Below are positions 17,424-25,826 of a DNA stretch of 64,000 nucleotides, one piece after another. Numbering within the stretch: the stretch's first letter is position 1; the number at the start of each line of letters is the position of its first letter. A program made the position numbers and the translations under genes. The stretch is taken from assembly GCA_009911365.1 (NCBI GenBank), contig QXXF01000005.1, forward strand, positions 1 to 64,000, given 5' to 3'. The notes under the pieces were generated by a model. That model searched no databases and had not been told where the DNA came from. It saw nothing but the letters and a program-made list of their open reading frames with translations. Source of the stretch: Clostridiales bacterium (GTDB lineage: Bacteria; Bacillota; Clostridia; Peptostreptococcales; Anaerovoracaceae).

Positions 17424-18662
17424 ATGTATTATTTGAATACGAACACACCGTTCACATTGTTTCAGAGGACTCGAAACAGTGAAATTTACGTGGACAAAAA
17501 GTCTATTGATCCGGGAAGTGTCCAAGCGGATCGGGACGAACATGCTGTATATCTGCATCACCAGGCCGAGGCGCTTTGGCAAGCGGATTTGAAAATCTCT
17601 GAAATAGACGGGTTTCAGCGACATCTGAACCAGCATAACGTGATTTATATTGATTTCAGCAGACAGCCGGACGGCTGCGCCAGTTATGGGGATTACATCA
17701 CGGATATCCAAAATAATATCAAGGAAGATATCAAAGTGGCGTATCTGCAAGTGGGCGAGCGAGATTATTCCAGCGTGAGCCAGATGCTGCGGGCCACGGG
17801 TGAGACTTTCCTCTTTATCCTGGACGAATGGGATTCCATCTTTTATAAAGCTTTCATGGGGAAACAAGATAAAACACAGCATTTGGAATTCCTCAAAGGT
17901 TTGTTAAAAGATCAGCCTTACGTGGATCTGGCCTATATGACTGGCGTGCTGCCTGTCGCAAAATATACCAGCGGTTCGGAACTCAACATGTTCCGGGAGT
18001 ACAGCTTCATGAATGACCATGTGTATGAAGACTACTTTGGATTCCTGGAAGAAGAAGTGCGGGACCTCTGTCAGAAAGGGGGGAGCCTCAGCTACGAAGA
18101 ACTGAAATTCTGGTATGATGGTTATTGCACCAGTGGAGGAAAAAGCCTGTTCAATCCGCGCTCCGTGTGCTTCGCCCTCAGCGAAGGCGTTTGCTTGAAT
18201 TTTTGGACGGAAACAGGCCCCATGGGCGAGGTGAAGGCCGTGGTGGACGCTTCCAAAGAAACGCTGGAAGCCACCTTGGCCGGCGATGACGAGCGGGTGG
18301 CGGCCATCTTAGAGGAAACCCACGACAGGGAGATCCCGTTCCTGGACTACAATGATGAAAATTCCTTGTCCTGCGTGATCACCCTGTGCTATCTGGCGGC
18401 CAGGGATCGTTACATCGTGGAGCGGGAAGCCAAGAGCGGGAAAGGGTACTGCGATTACCTGTTCCTGCCGAAAAAGAGCGGTAGCCCGGCGATCATCCTG
18501 GAACTGAAAGTGGGTGGCGGTTGCGAGGCGGCCCTGGCTCAGATCAAAGAAAGGAACTATGCGCAAAAAACGAGAAGCCATGGGTGCGATGGTGTGCTGC
18601 TGGTGGGGATCAGCTATGACAAGGAAAAGCGCCATCAGTGCAGGATCGAAAAGATCCAGTGA
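17424..18662 (+). pseudogene. AAA-ATPase-like / PD-(D/E)XK nuclease protein with scrambled P-loop
   Basis: The frame is open for 412 residues and ends with a PD-(D/E)XK-like nuclease domain (YCDYLFLPKKSG, IILELKVGGG). The N-terminus (MYYLNTNTPFTLFQRTRNSE, YVDK) is typical of Firmicutes AAA-ATPase/nuclease proteins of about 510-560 residues. The Walker A segment expected after YVDK is absent from the reading frame but is encoded in the alternative frame: from 17501 it reads LLIREVSKRIG and then CITRPRRFGK to 17583. An extra A in the A5 run at 17496-17500 shifts the frame. A deletion just after RRFGK removes the following segment and restores it. The product is therefore probably inactive. Confidence 0.8.
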
Positions 18663-18743
18663 CCTCAGTTCATTCCACCATGCAAAAGTGAATATGCCTC
18701 CATGTTTCCTTAAAAAAATAATCCGAAAACAACTTAATAACCC

Positions 18744-18790
18744 AAAAAAGCAAATTGAAAATGGATTGAAATGCTTCGATTTGCTTTTTT
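18744..18790. terminator. bidirectional terminator
   Basis: AAAAAAGCAAAT (18744-18755) pairs perfectly with ATTTGCTTTTTT (18779-18790). Confidence 0.8.
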
Positions 18791-18844
18791 TATGCCTGCG
18801 GCCCAGTATGAAAACAGCGAAAAAATAATAATTTTTACAGAAAT

Positions 18845-18864
18845 AACGTTGAAATTCCAACGTT
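18845..18864. promoter_or_regulatory. inverted repeat upstream of the sigma-54 promoter
   Basis: AACGTTG (18845-18851) and CAACGTT (18858-18864) form a 7-bp palindromic pair about 30 bases upstream of the -24 element. It is a candidate binding site for a regulator or enhancer-binding protein; the distance is shorter than is usual for sigma-54 enhancers. Confidence 0.4.
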
Positions 18865-18894
18865 TAAAAAAATAGAAAAAAATAAGCCGTCATC

Positions 18895-18911
18895 TTGGCA
18901 CAAGGATTGCT
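18895..18911 (+). promoter_or_regulatory. sigma-54 (-24/-12) promoter
   Basis: TTGGCAC at 18895-18901, five bases, then TTGCT at 18907-18911 matches the consensus TTGGCAC-N4/5-TTGCW, with GG and GC dinucleotides 12 bases apart. It lies about 135 bases upstream of the CaiB/BaiF gene and implies control by a sigma-54 activator, which is not encoded in this window. Confidence 0.85.
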
Positions 18912-19045
18912 TTAAATAAAAGCGAAACAAGACAACAAAGAAATCTTTCTTCAAAGGCAGACTTTGTTGAAACCTGGAGCTATCACACGGTGATTGTTCC
19001 CACATGAACAAACAATCATAAGAAAAACGTTGGAGGTAACAATAA

Positions 19046-20242
19046 ATGTCAGATAATAAAAAACCCTTGGCTGGAGTGAAGGTCATCGACTTTACAAGAG
19101 TATATTCCGGTCCTTACTGCACCATGCTGCTGGCGGATCTGGGCGCAGAAGTGATCAAAATCGAAAAAAAGGGGACGGGTGATGATACCCACTGGTTCGC
19201 TCCGAGAAAAGACGGGGAAAGCGGTTACTTTACCTATCTGAACAGAAATAAGAAAAGCATCGCTTTGGACCTAAAAGCACCGGAATCAGTAGAGATCGTA
19301 AAAGAACTGGCAAAGTGGGCTGACATTGTTGTAGAAAACTTTTCTCCTGGTGTTGTAGGCAGGCTGGGCATTGGTTACAAGGATTTGAAAAAAGTCAATC
19401 CAAAGATCATTTATGGTTCTATTTCCGGATTTGGACAGACAGGTCCTTACAAGAAAAAACCGGCATACGATGTGGTTTGCCAGGCAATGGGAGGTTTCAT
19501 GGCCCTGACTGGAGAAAAAGGCGGAAAACCTTACAAACTAGGGCCTTCTATCGTAGATGCGTCGGCGGGGATTCATATGGCGTTCGCTTTAATGGTAGCA
19601 CTCCATTACAGAGATCAGACAGGCGTAGGACAATTCATCGATGTAGGCATGATGGACACAGCCTTTTCCACCCTGGAAAACTTTGTGGTCACAAAATCCC
19701 TCATGGGAGAAGCACCAACCAGAAACGGAAACGCCAACCTGGGATCAGCGCCATTTAACTCTTACAAGACAAAAGACGGTTATGTGACCATCGCAGTAGC
19801 CAACAACAGTCTTTTCGACAAATTGACAAAAGTCATGGATCGCAGAGACCTCTTTAAAGCAGAGCAATATAAGGAAAACCACTTGCGAAAGCAAAATGAA
19901 GAAGAACTCAACGCAGAAGTGGAGAAATGGACCAGTCAGTTCACCACAGCAGAAGTTGTAGAAATGCTGGATGAAGTAAGCGTTCCTGTAGGCCCGATCC
20001 TGGGCGTGGACGAACTTCTGGAGGATCCACACCTGAAAGAACGAGGCATGCTGGTGGATATCCCACATCCACTCTTAGGGACCCTGACTTATCCGGGAAA
20101 TCCATTGAAATTCTCCGAAACATCCGAGTTGTGTTTTGAAGCGGCTCCTCTTTTGGGAGAACACAAGGATTACATACTGAAAGACATCCTGGGGATGGAT
20201 GAGGAAAGCGTAAAGGTGCTGGAAGAAAAAGATATTTTCTAG
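19046..20242 (+). CDS. CaiB/BaiF family III CoA-transferase
   Basis: The 398-residue enzyme has family hallmarks: GVKVIDFTRVYSGPYCTMLLADLGAEVIK (broken by its Gly turns), VENFSPGV, GSISGFGQTGPY and the catalytic Asp171 in SIVDASAG. Members move CoA between an acyl-CoA donor and a carboxylic acid. As first gene behind the sigma-54 promoter it most likely activates the substrate that the AbfD-like dehydratase then handles. The start follows GGAGG. The exact acid is unknown; carnitine-like compounds are also substrates for this family. Confidence 0.9.
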   Translation: MSDNKKPLAGVKVIDFTRVYSGPYCTMLLADLGAEVIKIEKKGTGDDTHWFAPRKDGESGYFTYLNRNKKSIALDLKAPESVEIVKELAKWADIVVENFSPGVVGRLGIGYKDLKKVNPKIIYGSISGFGQTGPYKKKPAYDVVCQAMGGFMALTGEKGGKPYKLGPSIVDASAGIHMAFALMVALHYRDQTGVGQFIDVGMMDTAFSTLENFVVTKSLMGEAPTRNGNANLGSAPFNSYKTKDGYVTIAVANNSLFDKLTKVMDRRDLFKAEQYKENHLRKQNEEELNAEVEKWTSQFTTAEVVEMLDEVSVPVGPILGVDELLEDPHLKERGMLVDIPHPLLGTLTYPGNPLKFSETSELCFEAAPLLGEHKDYILKDILGMDEESVKVLEEKDIF

Positions 20243-20315
20243 CAACTGGAACATATGAACCGTCTGGATGCGAACACCCGTTGTCGTACCAGGACCGGGA
20301 GAAAGCAGGTAAGCT

Positions 20316-20684
20316 ATGGTACAGGCATATTGGCAGCTATTGAAAGATTGGAAGGATGTAAAGGGCAGAATCCGTAGAGATCGCTTTTGGGAAGCGTTCG
20401 TATGCAACATGTTTATCGTGATCTTATTGGTGATGCTTTCCACGAGCGTTGGCGGCATCATGCCATACGTCCAAATGGGATATCAGATTGTGACTGCGGT
20501 GCCGTTCATCACAGCTGCTATTCGCAGGCTGCACGATACGGACAAATCAGGCTGGCTCATGTTGCTGATGTTTGTGCCTTTTTTCGGCTGGGTGGCACTG
20601 GCGTATATCCTTTGCGCCGCAAGTAATCCAGAGGGAAATCAATATGGAGCAAACCCTTACGAACCGAATTATTACCATTTGTAA
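20316..20684 (+). CDS. DUF805 membrane protein
   Basis: The 122-residue protein has the DUF805 pattern: GRIRRDRFWEAF near the start, IRRLHDTDKSGWLMLL and a C-terminal NPEGNQYGANPY tail. About three membrane segments are present. DUF805 proteins are small inner-membrane proteins of unknown function. It lies 73 bases after the CoA-transferase gene, so it is probably transcribed with it, but its role in the pathway is unclear. Confidence 0.8.
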   Translation: MVQAYWQLLKDWKDVKGRIRRDRFWEAFVCNMFIVILLVMLSTSVGGIMPYVQMGYQIVTAVPFITAAIRRLHDTDKSGWLMLLMFVPFFGWVALAYILCAASNPEGNQYGANPYEPNYYHL

Positions 20685-20723
20685 ACATGTTTTTGTCTGT
20701 GCTCTCTTCCTCGCAAAAAATGC

Positions 20724-20733
20724 GGGGGGGGGG
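20724..20733. repeat. run of ten G residues
   Basis: A G10 homopolymer sits in the 252-bp gap between DUF805 and the transporter. Such tracts can vary in length by slippage, or may reflect assembly uncertainty. Confidence 0.6.
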
Positions 20734-20936
20734 TCTGATAAATATAAGTACGCATGTCCTATGAGGGATTTGTGTACGGGGTGGTTACTGTTTTTAAGAA
20801 AAAGCGTAGTAAAGCGGCAAAGAATGATTCGAGAGCGGACGGAATCATGATTGCTTCTAACTTGAAACGGTTTTTCGTAAATCCATTGATCACAAAACAG
20901 AATCGTTATATCAGACTTAACCGAGAGGTAACAAAA

Positions 20937-22340
20937 ATGGAAAACAAACAAGATGTCATCATTACCTTAAACGACAAAGAAGTGAAATTGCCTCGGACAT
21001 TCAAGGAAAAGCTGTTGTGGTTAGGACCAAGCTTGGTTCTCTGTTCCATTGCGATCGGATCAGGAGAAGCGATCCTTACACCATATTTTGCGTCCCTTTA
21101 TGGTATTGGTCTTCTGTGGGTGCCGGTCATGTCCGCCTTGTGCAAAGTCTTTATCACAGAGCGGCTGGCGAGATACACCTTAGCTACAGGAGAAACTTTT
21201 GTCCACGGGCTGTATCATCTGCCGGGACCAAAAGGCTGGGCTATTGTCATCACCTTTATCCCATGGATATTTATCGCCTTTTTCCTGGCAGTAGGCTGGC
21301 CTTTGGGCGTAGGAGCCGCATTCTACGGAGCAGTTAGCTACACAGGCGTGGAATTCGCTGATGGCGGCAATTTATTCGTAAAAATCGTAGCCCTGATTGT
21401 AATTTTATTGTCCATGTACTTACCGGTCAGCCGGGGCGGGTACAAAGTTGTTGAGACAATTTGCAAAATCATGATCGCTATCGTAGTGGTTGCGGTATTT
21501 ATCTGTGGGGTCATGCTGTTCCCGCCAATCGGTGAATTTTTCACCAACATCGTTCCATGGAATGTAGTGGACTACAAACCAACTGAGATTGCGAATATCA
21601 CAACAGCCATCGGTTATTCCGGCGGCGGTGTCATGGCGATTTCGTCCTACTCTTACTGGGTAAGAGAAAAAGGCTACCATTTGTTTGGCCAGCAGGATTA
21701 CAAAGCCACGTCCAAAATCTTTGGCATGGACTTGGCACTGGCCTACATCATCCAGCCAATTTGTGCGATCTTCATCATTATCTGCGCCGGACAGATCCTG
21801 CCGCAGGTAGGCGATGTTCCAAACGGAAGGGAAATCATCCTGATCACTGCGAATATGCTGGGCGAACCTCTGGGACCTTGGGCAAAATGGATCTGGCTCC
21901 TTGGCGGAGCAGCGATCTTGTTCAGCACATCTGTTGCAGTGTTTGACGGTTGGTCCAGAGCACTGGCAGACGCATTAAAGACATTGTTCAATAAAAAGCT
22001 CGCTAGTGTATCAGAAATGGCCCTTCGGAGAGCAGTGGTCATCTTCATGGGTGTTGGCGGAATCATATTCGGTGTGTTCGGCGTATCGACTCCAGGCACA
22101 TTCGTCAGCTGGGGTTCTGTATTGGAAGGGATCATCTTCTATCCGATCTTTGGAACACTGGCCATCGTCATTTGCCTGAAGTTGCTGCCGAAAGAAAAAA
22201 GGGGATCTACAATATTGACCGTGCTCGCCATATTAGGCGTAGCGTACTTTCTGTATGTATCCATCTCTTATCTGCTGGGTACATGGGGAATCATTGATAT
22301 CACAAGTGAGCATTCCATCGCAGAAATGGTATCCATTTAG
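20937..22340 (+). CDS. Nramp-related transporter lacking the metal-binding motifs
   Basis: The 467-residue membrane protein has about eleven hydrophobic segments with Nramp/LeuT-like order, for example GPSLVLCSIAIGSGEAILTPYFASLYG in segment 1, here broken by Gly residues. In true Nramp metal carriers segment 1 carries DPGN and segment 6 carries MPH; here the corresponding places read GSGE and GGVMAISSYSYW, so divalent metal transport is unlikely. Operon context suggests uptake of the organic acid degraded by the pathway, which is inference. Start ATG 20937 follows GAGAGG; the open frame extends upstream to 20754 without support. Confidence 0.75.
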   Translation: MENKQDVIITLNDKEVKLPRTFKEKLLWLGPSLVLCSIAIGSGEAILTPYFASLYGIGLLWVPVMSALCKVFITERLARYTLATGETFVHGLYHLPGPKGWAIVITFIPWIFIAFFLAVGWPLGVGAAFYGAVSYTGVEFADGGNLFVKIVALIVILLSMYLPVSRGGYKVVETICKIMIAIVVVAVFICGVMLFPPIGEFFTNIVPWNVVDYKPTEIANITTAIGYSGGGVMAISSYSYWVREKGYHLFGQQDYKATSKIFGMDLALAYIIQPICAIFIIICAGQILPQVGDVPNGREIILITANMLGEPLGPWAKWIWLLGGAAILFSTSVAVFDGWSRALADALKTLFNKKLASVSEMALRRAVVIFMGVGGIIFGVFGVSTPGTFVSWGSVLEGIIFYPIFGTLAIVICLKLLPKEKRGSTILTVLAILGVAYFLYVSISYLLGTWGIIDITSEHSIAEMVSI

Positions 22341-22373
22341 GAAAAAACAATGAAATAGGCTTTCCAGTCCGCA

Positions 22374-22408
22374 CCGGGCATTCGGCGTTCTTTCCGCCGA
22401 GTGCCTGG
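22374..22408 (+). other. 14-bp intercistronic RNA hairpin
   Basis: 22374-22387 pairs with 22395-22408 (12 Watson-Crick and two G-U pairs, 7-nt loop). It is not followed by a T-run, so it is more likely an mRNA-stability or processing element than a terminator. Confidence 0.5.
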
Positions 22409-22474
22409 AAAAGGCCAATAGAAGAGAGTAAACGCATCGAGCACACATAGCACACAAAGAGAGTAGGTCACATC

Positions 22475-23497
22475 ATGTTAGCATGGAAAAAGAGAAAAGG
22501 GCAGTACGGGTTGGTCAAGACAGATTGCCCGATCCCAAAGATTAAAGACACAGAGGTATTAGTAAAGGTATTGGCAACCGGCATTTGCGGAACGGATTTT
22601 GGAATCTACAAAGGATACCGTGAAGTAGCGGATGGCCTTACGCCGGGCCATGAATTCATTGGAGAAATCGTTGAACTTGGAAAAGACGTGGCCGGCTATC
22701 AGGTGGGAGACCTGGTAGTTCCGAGCATTATACAAAAGTGCGGCACATGTCCCGCATGTATAGATGGGTTTGAAGCCCAATGTGAGAATTTAAGAGAAAT
22801 CGGAATCCACATAGACGGAAGCTTCGCTGAATACACTGCGGTGCCAGCCGTGACGCTTCATAAAGTGGGAAAAGACATGGATTTGAAAACAGGTGCTTCC
22901 ATAGAGCCAGTGGCCGTAGCCTATAGTGCGGTGAAAAAAGCAGAACAGTTTATCCCAGGAAAGGATGTGCTGATCTATGGGCCAGGAGCCATCGGCCTTT
23001 ACACAGCGCAAATCGCAAAGATCGCGGGAGCGGGAACCATCCTGTTGGCAGGAACAGGAGCTGACATAGAGCGGCTGGCCCTGGCCAAAGAAAATTACGG
23101 AGTGGAAACTATCAATATCGAAGCAGAAGACATAGAGGCAAAAATGCGAGACTGCTTTAAGCACGGTAAAGCGGATCTCATCTTTGAAGCCACGGGAGTG
23201 GCACAGATCATAGGTGACATGCTGTCAAAGCTACGTCCTCATGGAGAGCTGATTTTGGTAGGCGTGTACCACGATTCGTCAGAAGTAAACTTCCTGTATG
23301 CGGGAAGAGGAGAACTAACCATCAAAGGAACGTTCTGTTACACATTGAGCGAATTTGAATCTGCCATAAAACTAGTGGAAATGGGAAAAATCAATTTTGA
23401 TGGTATCGTTGACACCATAGAACTGGAAAATTTAGATGAAGGGTTTGAAAAAACCATGTCTAAACAATCCATCAAAATCGTTGCTTATCATCAATAG
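22475..23497 (+). CDS. zinc-dependent medium-chain alcohol dehydrogenase
   Basis: The 340-residue enzyme has catalytic zinc ligands Cys38, His59 and Glu60 (GICGTDFG, GHEFIGE), structural zinc cysteines 89, 92, 95 and 103, and a Rossmann motif VLIYGPGAIGLYTAQ. It resembles threonine/sorbitol dehydrogenase-type members that oxidise secondary alcohols with NAD(P). Within the operon it may oxidise or reduce a hydroxyl group on the substrate before CoA activation. The substrate is not determined. Confidence 0.85.
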   Translation: MLAWKKRKGQYGLVKTDCPIPKIKDTEVLVKVLATGICGTDFGIYKGYREVADGLTPGHEFIGEIVELGKDVAGYQVGDLVVPSIIQKCGTCPACIDGFEAQCENLREIGIHIDGSFAEYTAVPAVTLHKVGKDMDLKTGASIEPVAVAYSAVKKAEQFIPGKDVLIYGPGAIGLYTAQIAKIAGAGTILLAGTGADIERLALAKENYGVETINIEAEDIEAKMRDCFKHGKADLIFEATGVAQIIGDMLSKLRPHGELILVGVYHDSSEVNFLYAGRGELTIKGTFCYTLSEFESAIKLVEMGKINFDGIVDTIELENLDEGFEKTMSKQSIKIVAYHQ

Positions 23498-23540
23498 TGG
23501 ACATAAATAAAAAAGAAAACATCACAAGCAGGAGGAAAAC

Positions 23541-24305
23541 ATGGAATTTTCATTAAAAGGAAAAACAGCCATCGTAGTAGGCGGCAGCAAAGGCCTGGGA
23601 TTCGGCATGGCCACAGGACTTGCAGAAGCGGGCGCAAACATTGTGCTGGTCAGTAGAAAGCAAGAACAGCTGGATGTGGCAGCTGCGGAAATGACAAAGC
23701 TCACATCCAATGAAAACATCGTGGGCATGGCCGCAGACATCACGTCCCTGGACAACATCAATAACCTGGTAAAAAAGGTGTGCGACAAGTTTGGGCAGAT
23801 CGATATTCTCTTTAACGGCGCAGGAGTCAACAAACGGTTTCCAGCACTGGAATTCACAGAAGAGGATTGGGACACGGTTCAGGATACCCAGCTAAAATAC
23901 GTATTTTTCATGTGTCAGGCAGTGGCAAAGCAAATGGTAGAAAAAGGGATCAAAGGCAAGATCATTAATATCGCCTCCCTGACAAGCGAGCTAGGGTTGC
24001 CTAACATGATTTCCTACTGTGCGGCAAAGGGAGCTATCGTGCAGATCACAAAGGCCATGGCCAACGAATGGGCACAGTACGGCATCAATGTCAATGCCAT
24101 TGGACCAGGCTACTATGAAACAGAAATGACAGCACCTTTATTCAAAGATAAACAGAGAAGGGCTGAGCTCTTCTCCAGGATCCCGCAAAAGCGGTTCGGA
24201 CTTCCTTCTGACCTGGCAGGGACAGCAGTGTTCTTGGCATCTGAAGCCTCCGACTATGTGACGGGACAGGTGCTGTACGTGGACGGCGGATTCCTCTGCT
24301 GTTAA
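23541..24305 (+). CDS. short-chain dehydrogenase/reductase
   Basis: The 254-residue classical SDR has the cofactor motif GGSKGLG (14-20), NGAG, and the catalytic Ser146, Tyr159 and Lys163 (YCAAK). It closes with the usual VTGQVLYVDGGF. Members near gluconate 5-dehydrogenase and 3-oxoacyl reductases look similar. The start follows AGGAGG. It lies 43 bases after the Zn-dehydrogenase, and the two may act in series on the same substrate. Confidence 0.85.
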   Translation: MEFSLKGKTAIVVGGSKGLGFGMATGLAEAGANIVLVSRKQEQLDVAAAEMTKLTSNENIVGMAADITSLDNINNLVKKVCDKFGQIDILFNGAGVNKRFPALEFTEEDWDTVQDTQLKYVFFMCQAVAKQMVEKGIKGKIINIASLTSELGLPNMISYCAAKGAIVQITKAMANEWAQYGINVNAIGPGYYETEMTAPLFKDKQRRAELFSRIPQKRFGLPSDLAGTAVFLASEASDYVTGQVLYVDGGFLCC

Positions 24306-24369
24306 ATCAATTTGTTTTGGCGAAGCTTGAGATAAATCAAAAAAACTTATTACAAAGGAGAGAGCAAAC

Positions 24370-25806
24370 ATGATGAATGGAAAAGAGTACAAAGAAAGTT
24401 TAAGGAAAATCAAACCCATTATTTATTACATGGGTGAGAGGATCGACTGCGTGGTGGATCATCCGATGACAAAGCCACACGTAAATTCCGCAGCAATGAC
24501 TTACGAGCTGGCGAGCGATCCGCTCTATGAAAATCTGATGACTGCCACTTCCCACTTGACAGGGAAGAAAGTCAACCGTTTCACCCACATCCACCAGAGC
24601 ACGGAAGATCTGGTGAACAAAGTAAAGATGATGAGAATGATCGCCCAGAAAACAGGCACCTGCTTCCAGAGATGCGTGGGCCTGGATGCGATGAACGCGA
24701 CTTTCATCACTACATACAACATGGACAAAGAGTACGGAACAGACTACCACAAGCGCTTCACAGAATGGTTGAAATATGTTCAGGAAAACGACCTGATGGT
24801 AGCGGGAGCCATGACAGACGTAAAGGGAGACAGAAGCAAGAAGCCTTCCGGACAGTCAGATCCTGACTTGTTCACGCATGTTGTGGAAAAGAGAGAAGAC
24901 GGCATCATTATCAGCGGTGCGAAGGCGCATATGACTGGTATGGCTAACTCTCACGAAATGCTGATCCTGCCGACCACGAACCTGCTGCCTGGAGACGAAG
25001 ACTATGCCCTGGCATGTGCGGTTCCAGTAGACGCAGAAGGCGTGCTGCACATTTTCGGCAGACAGACAAACGATCAGAGAAGACTGCAGGGAGACCTGGA
25101 CACTGGTAACTCCGAATACGCCATCGTAGGCGGCGAAACCCTGACAGTTCTGGATCACGTATTCGTTCCTTGGGACAGAGTGTTCATGTGCGGAGAAATC
25201 AATTACGCACAGGACTATGTAGCTAGATTCGCTGCGTATCACAGACAGAACTACGGCGGATGCAAAGTGGGCAACTCCGACGTGCTCATCGGAGCCACTT
25301 CCCTCATCGCCAAGATGAACGGAACAAGCAAAGGCAGCCACATCAAAGACAAGCTCATTGAAATGGTGCACCTGGCAGAAACCATGTACTGCTGCTCACT
25401 GGCATGTTCTTATGAAGGCGTGAAGGAAGAAGCGGGCAGCTATTATGTGAATACGCTGCTGGCAAATGAAGTAAAACTCAACTGCACCAGGAACATGTAC
25501 GAGATTTCCAGACTGGCTCACGACATCGCGGGCGGATTCATAGCTACCCTGCCTCACGAATGGGATCTCAAGTCAGAAGAGACTGGAAAATACATCAGGA
25601 AGTTCTTTGTGGGCAATGACCAGTACACTGCGGAAGACAGGATCAAGATCGCAAGGCTACTGGAAAACATGTCCGGTGGTACGGCTCTGGCAGAATCCAT
25701 GCACGGTGCGGGTTCTCCTCAGGCAATGAAGATCATGATCCTCAGAGAATCCAACATGGAACAGAAAGAAAAATTAGCAGCGTCATTGGCGCACGTTGAA
25801 CTGTAA
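24370..25806 (+). CDS. abfD: 4-hydroxybutyryl-CoA dehydratase / vinylacetyl-CoA isomerase-like (AbfD)
   Basis: The 478-residue FAD and [4Fe-4S] enzyme is closely similar along its length to Clostridium aminobutyricum AbfD. That enzyme dehydrates 4-hydroxybutyryl-CoA to crotonyl-CoA through a ketyl radical. All cluster ligands are in register, offset by one: Cys98, Cys102, His291 and Cys298. The active-site residues Gln100, Thr189, Glu256, Tyr295 and Lys299 are also present, and Glu442 in AESMHGAGSP probably equals AbfD Glu455. The operon supplies a CoA-transferase upstream and crotonase, dehydrogenase and thiolase downstream, a full route to acetyl-CoA. A substituted 4-hydroxyacyl-CoA is possible instead. 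Confidence 0.9.
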   Translation: MMNGKEYKESLRKIKPIIYYMGERIDCVVDHPMTKPHVNSAAMTYELASDPLYENLMTATSHLTGKKVNRFTHIHQSTEDLVNKVKMMRMIAQKTGTCFQRCVGLDAMNATFITTYNMDKEYGTDYHKRFTEWLKYVQENDLMVAGAMTDVKGDRSKKPSGQSDPDLFTHVVEKREDGIIISGAKAHMTGMANSHEMLILPTTNLLPGDEDYALACAVPVDAEGVLHIFGRQTNDQRRLQGDLDTGNSEYAIVGGETLTVLDHVFVPWDRVFMCGEINYAQDYVARFAAYHRQNYGGCKVGNSDVLIGATSLIAKMNGTSKGSHIKDKLIEMVHLAETMYCCSLACSYEGVKEEAGSYYVNTLLANEVKLNCTRNMYEISRLAHDIAGGFIATLPHEWDLKSEETGKYIRKFFVGNDQYTAEDRIKIARLLENMSGGTALAESMHGAGSPQAMKIMILRESNMEQKEKLAASLAHVEL

Positions 25807-25826
25807 ATCAGGGAGGAAATCGAAAA

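Noticed and set aside
20937-22340. Calling the transporter a manganese/iron Nramp carrier
   Set aside because: Both metal-coordinating motifs are absent.
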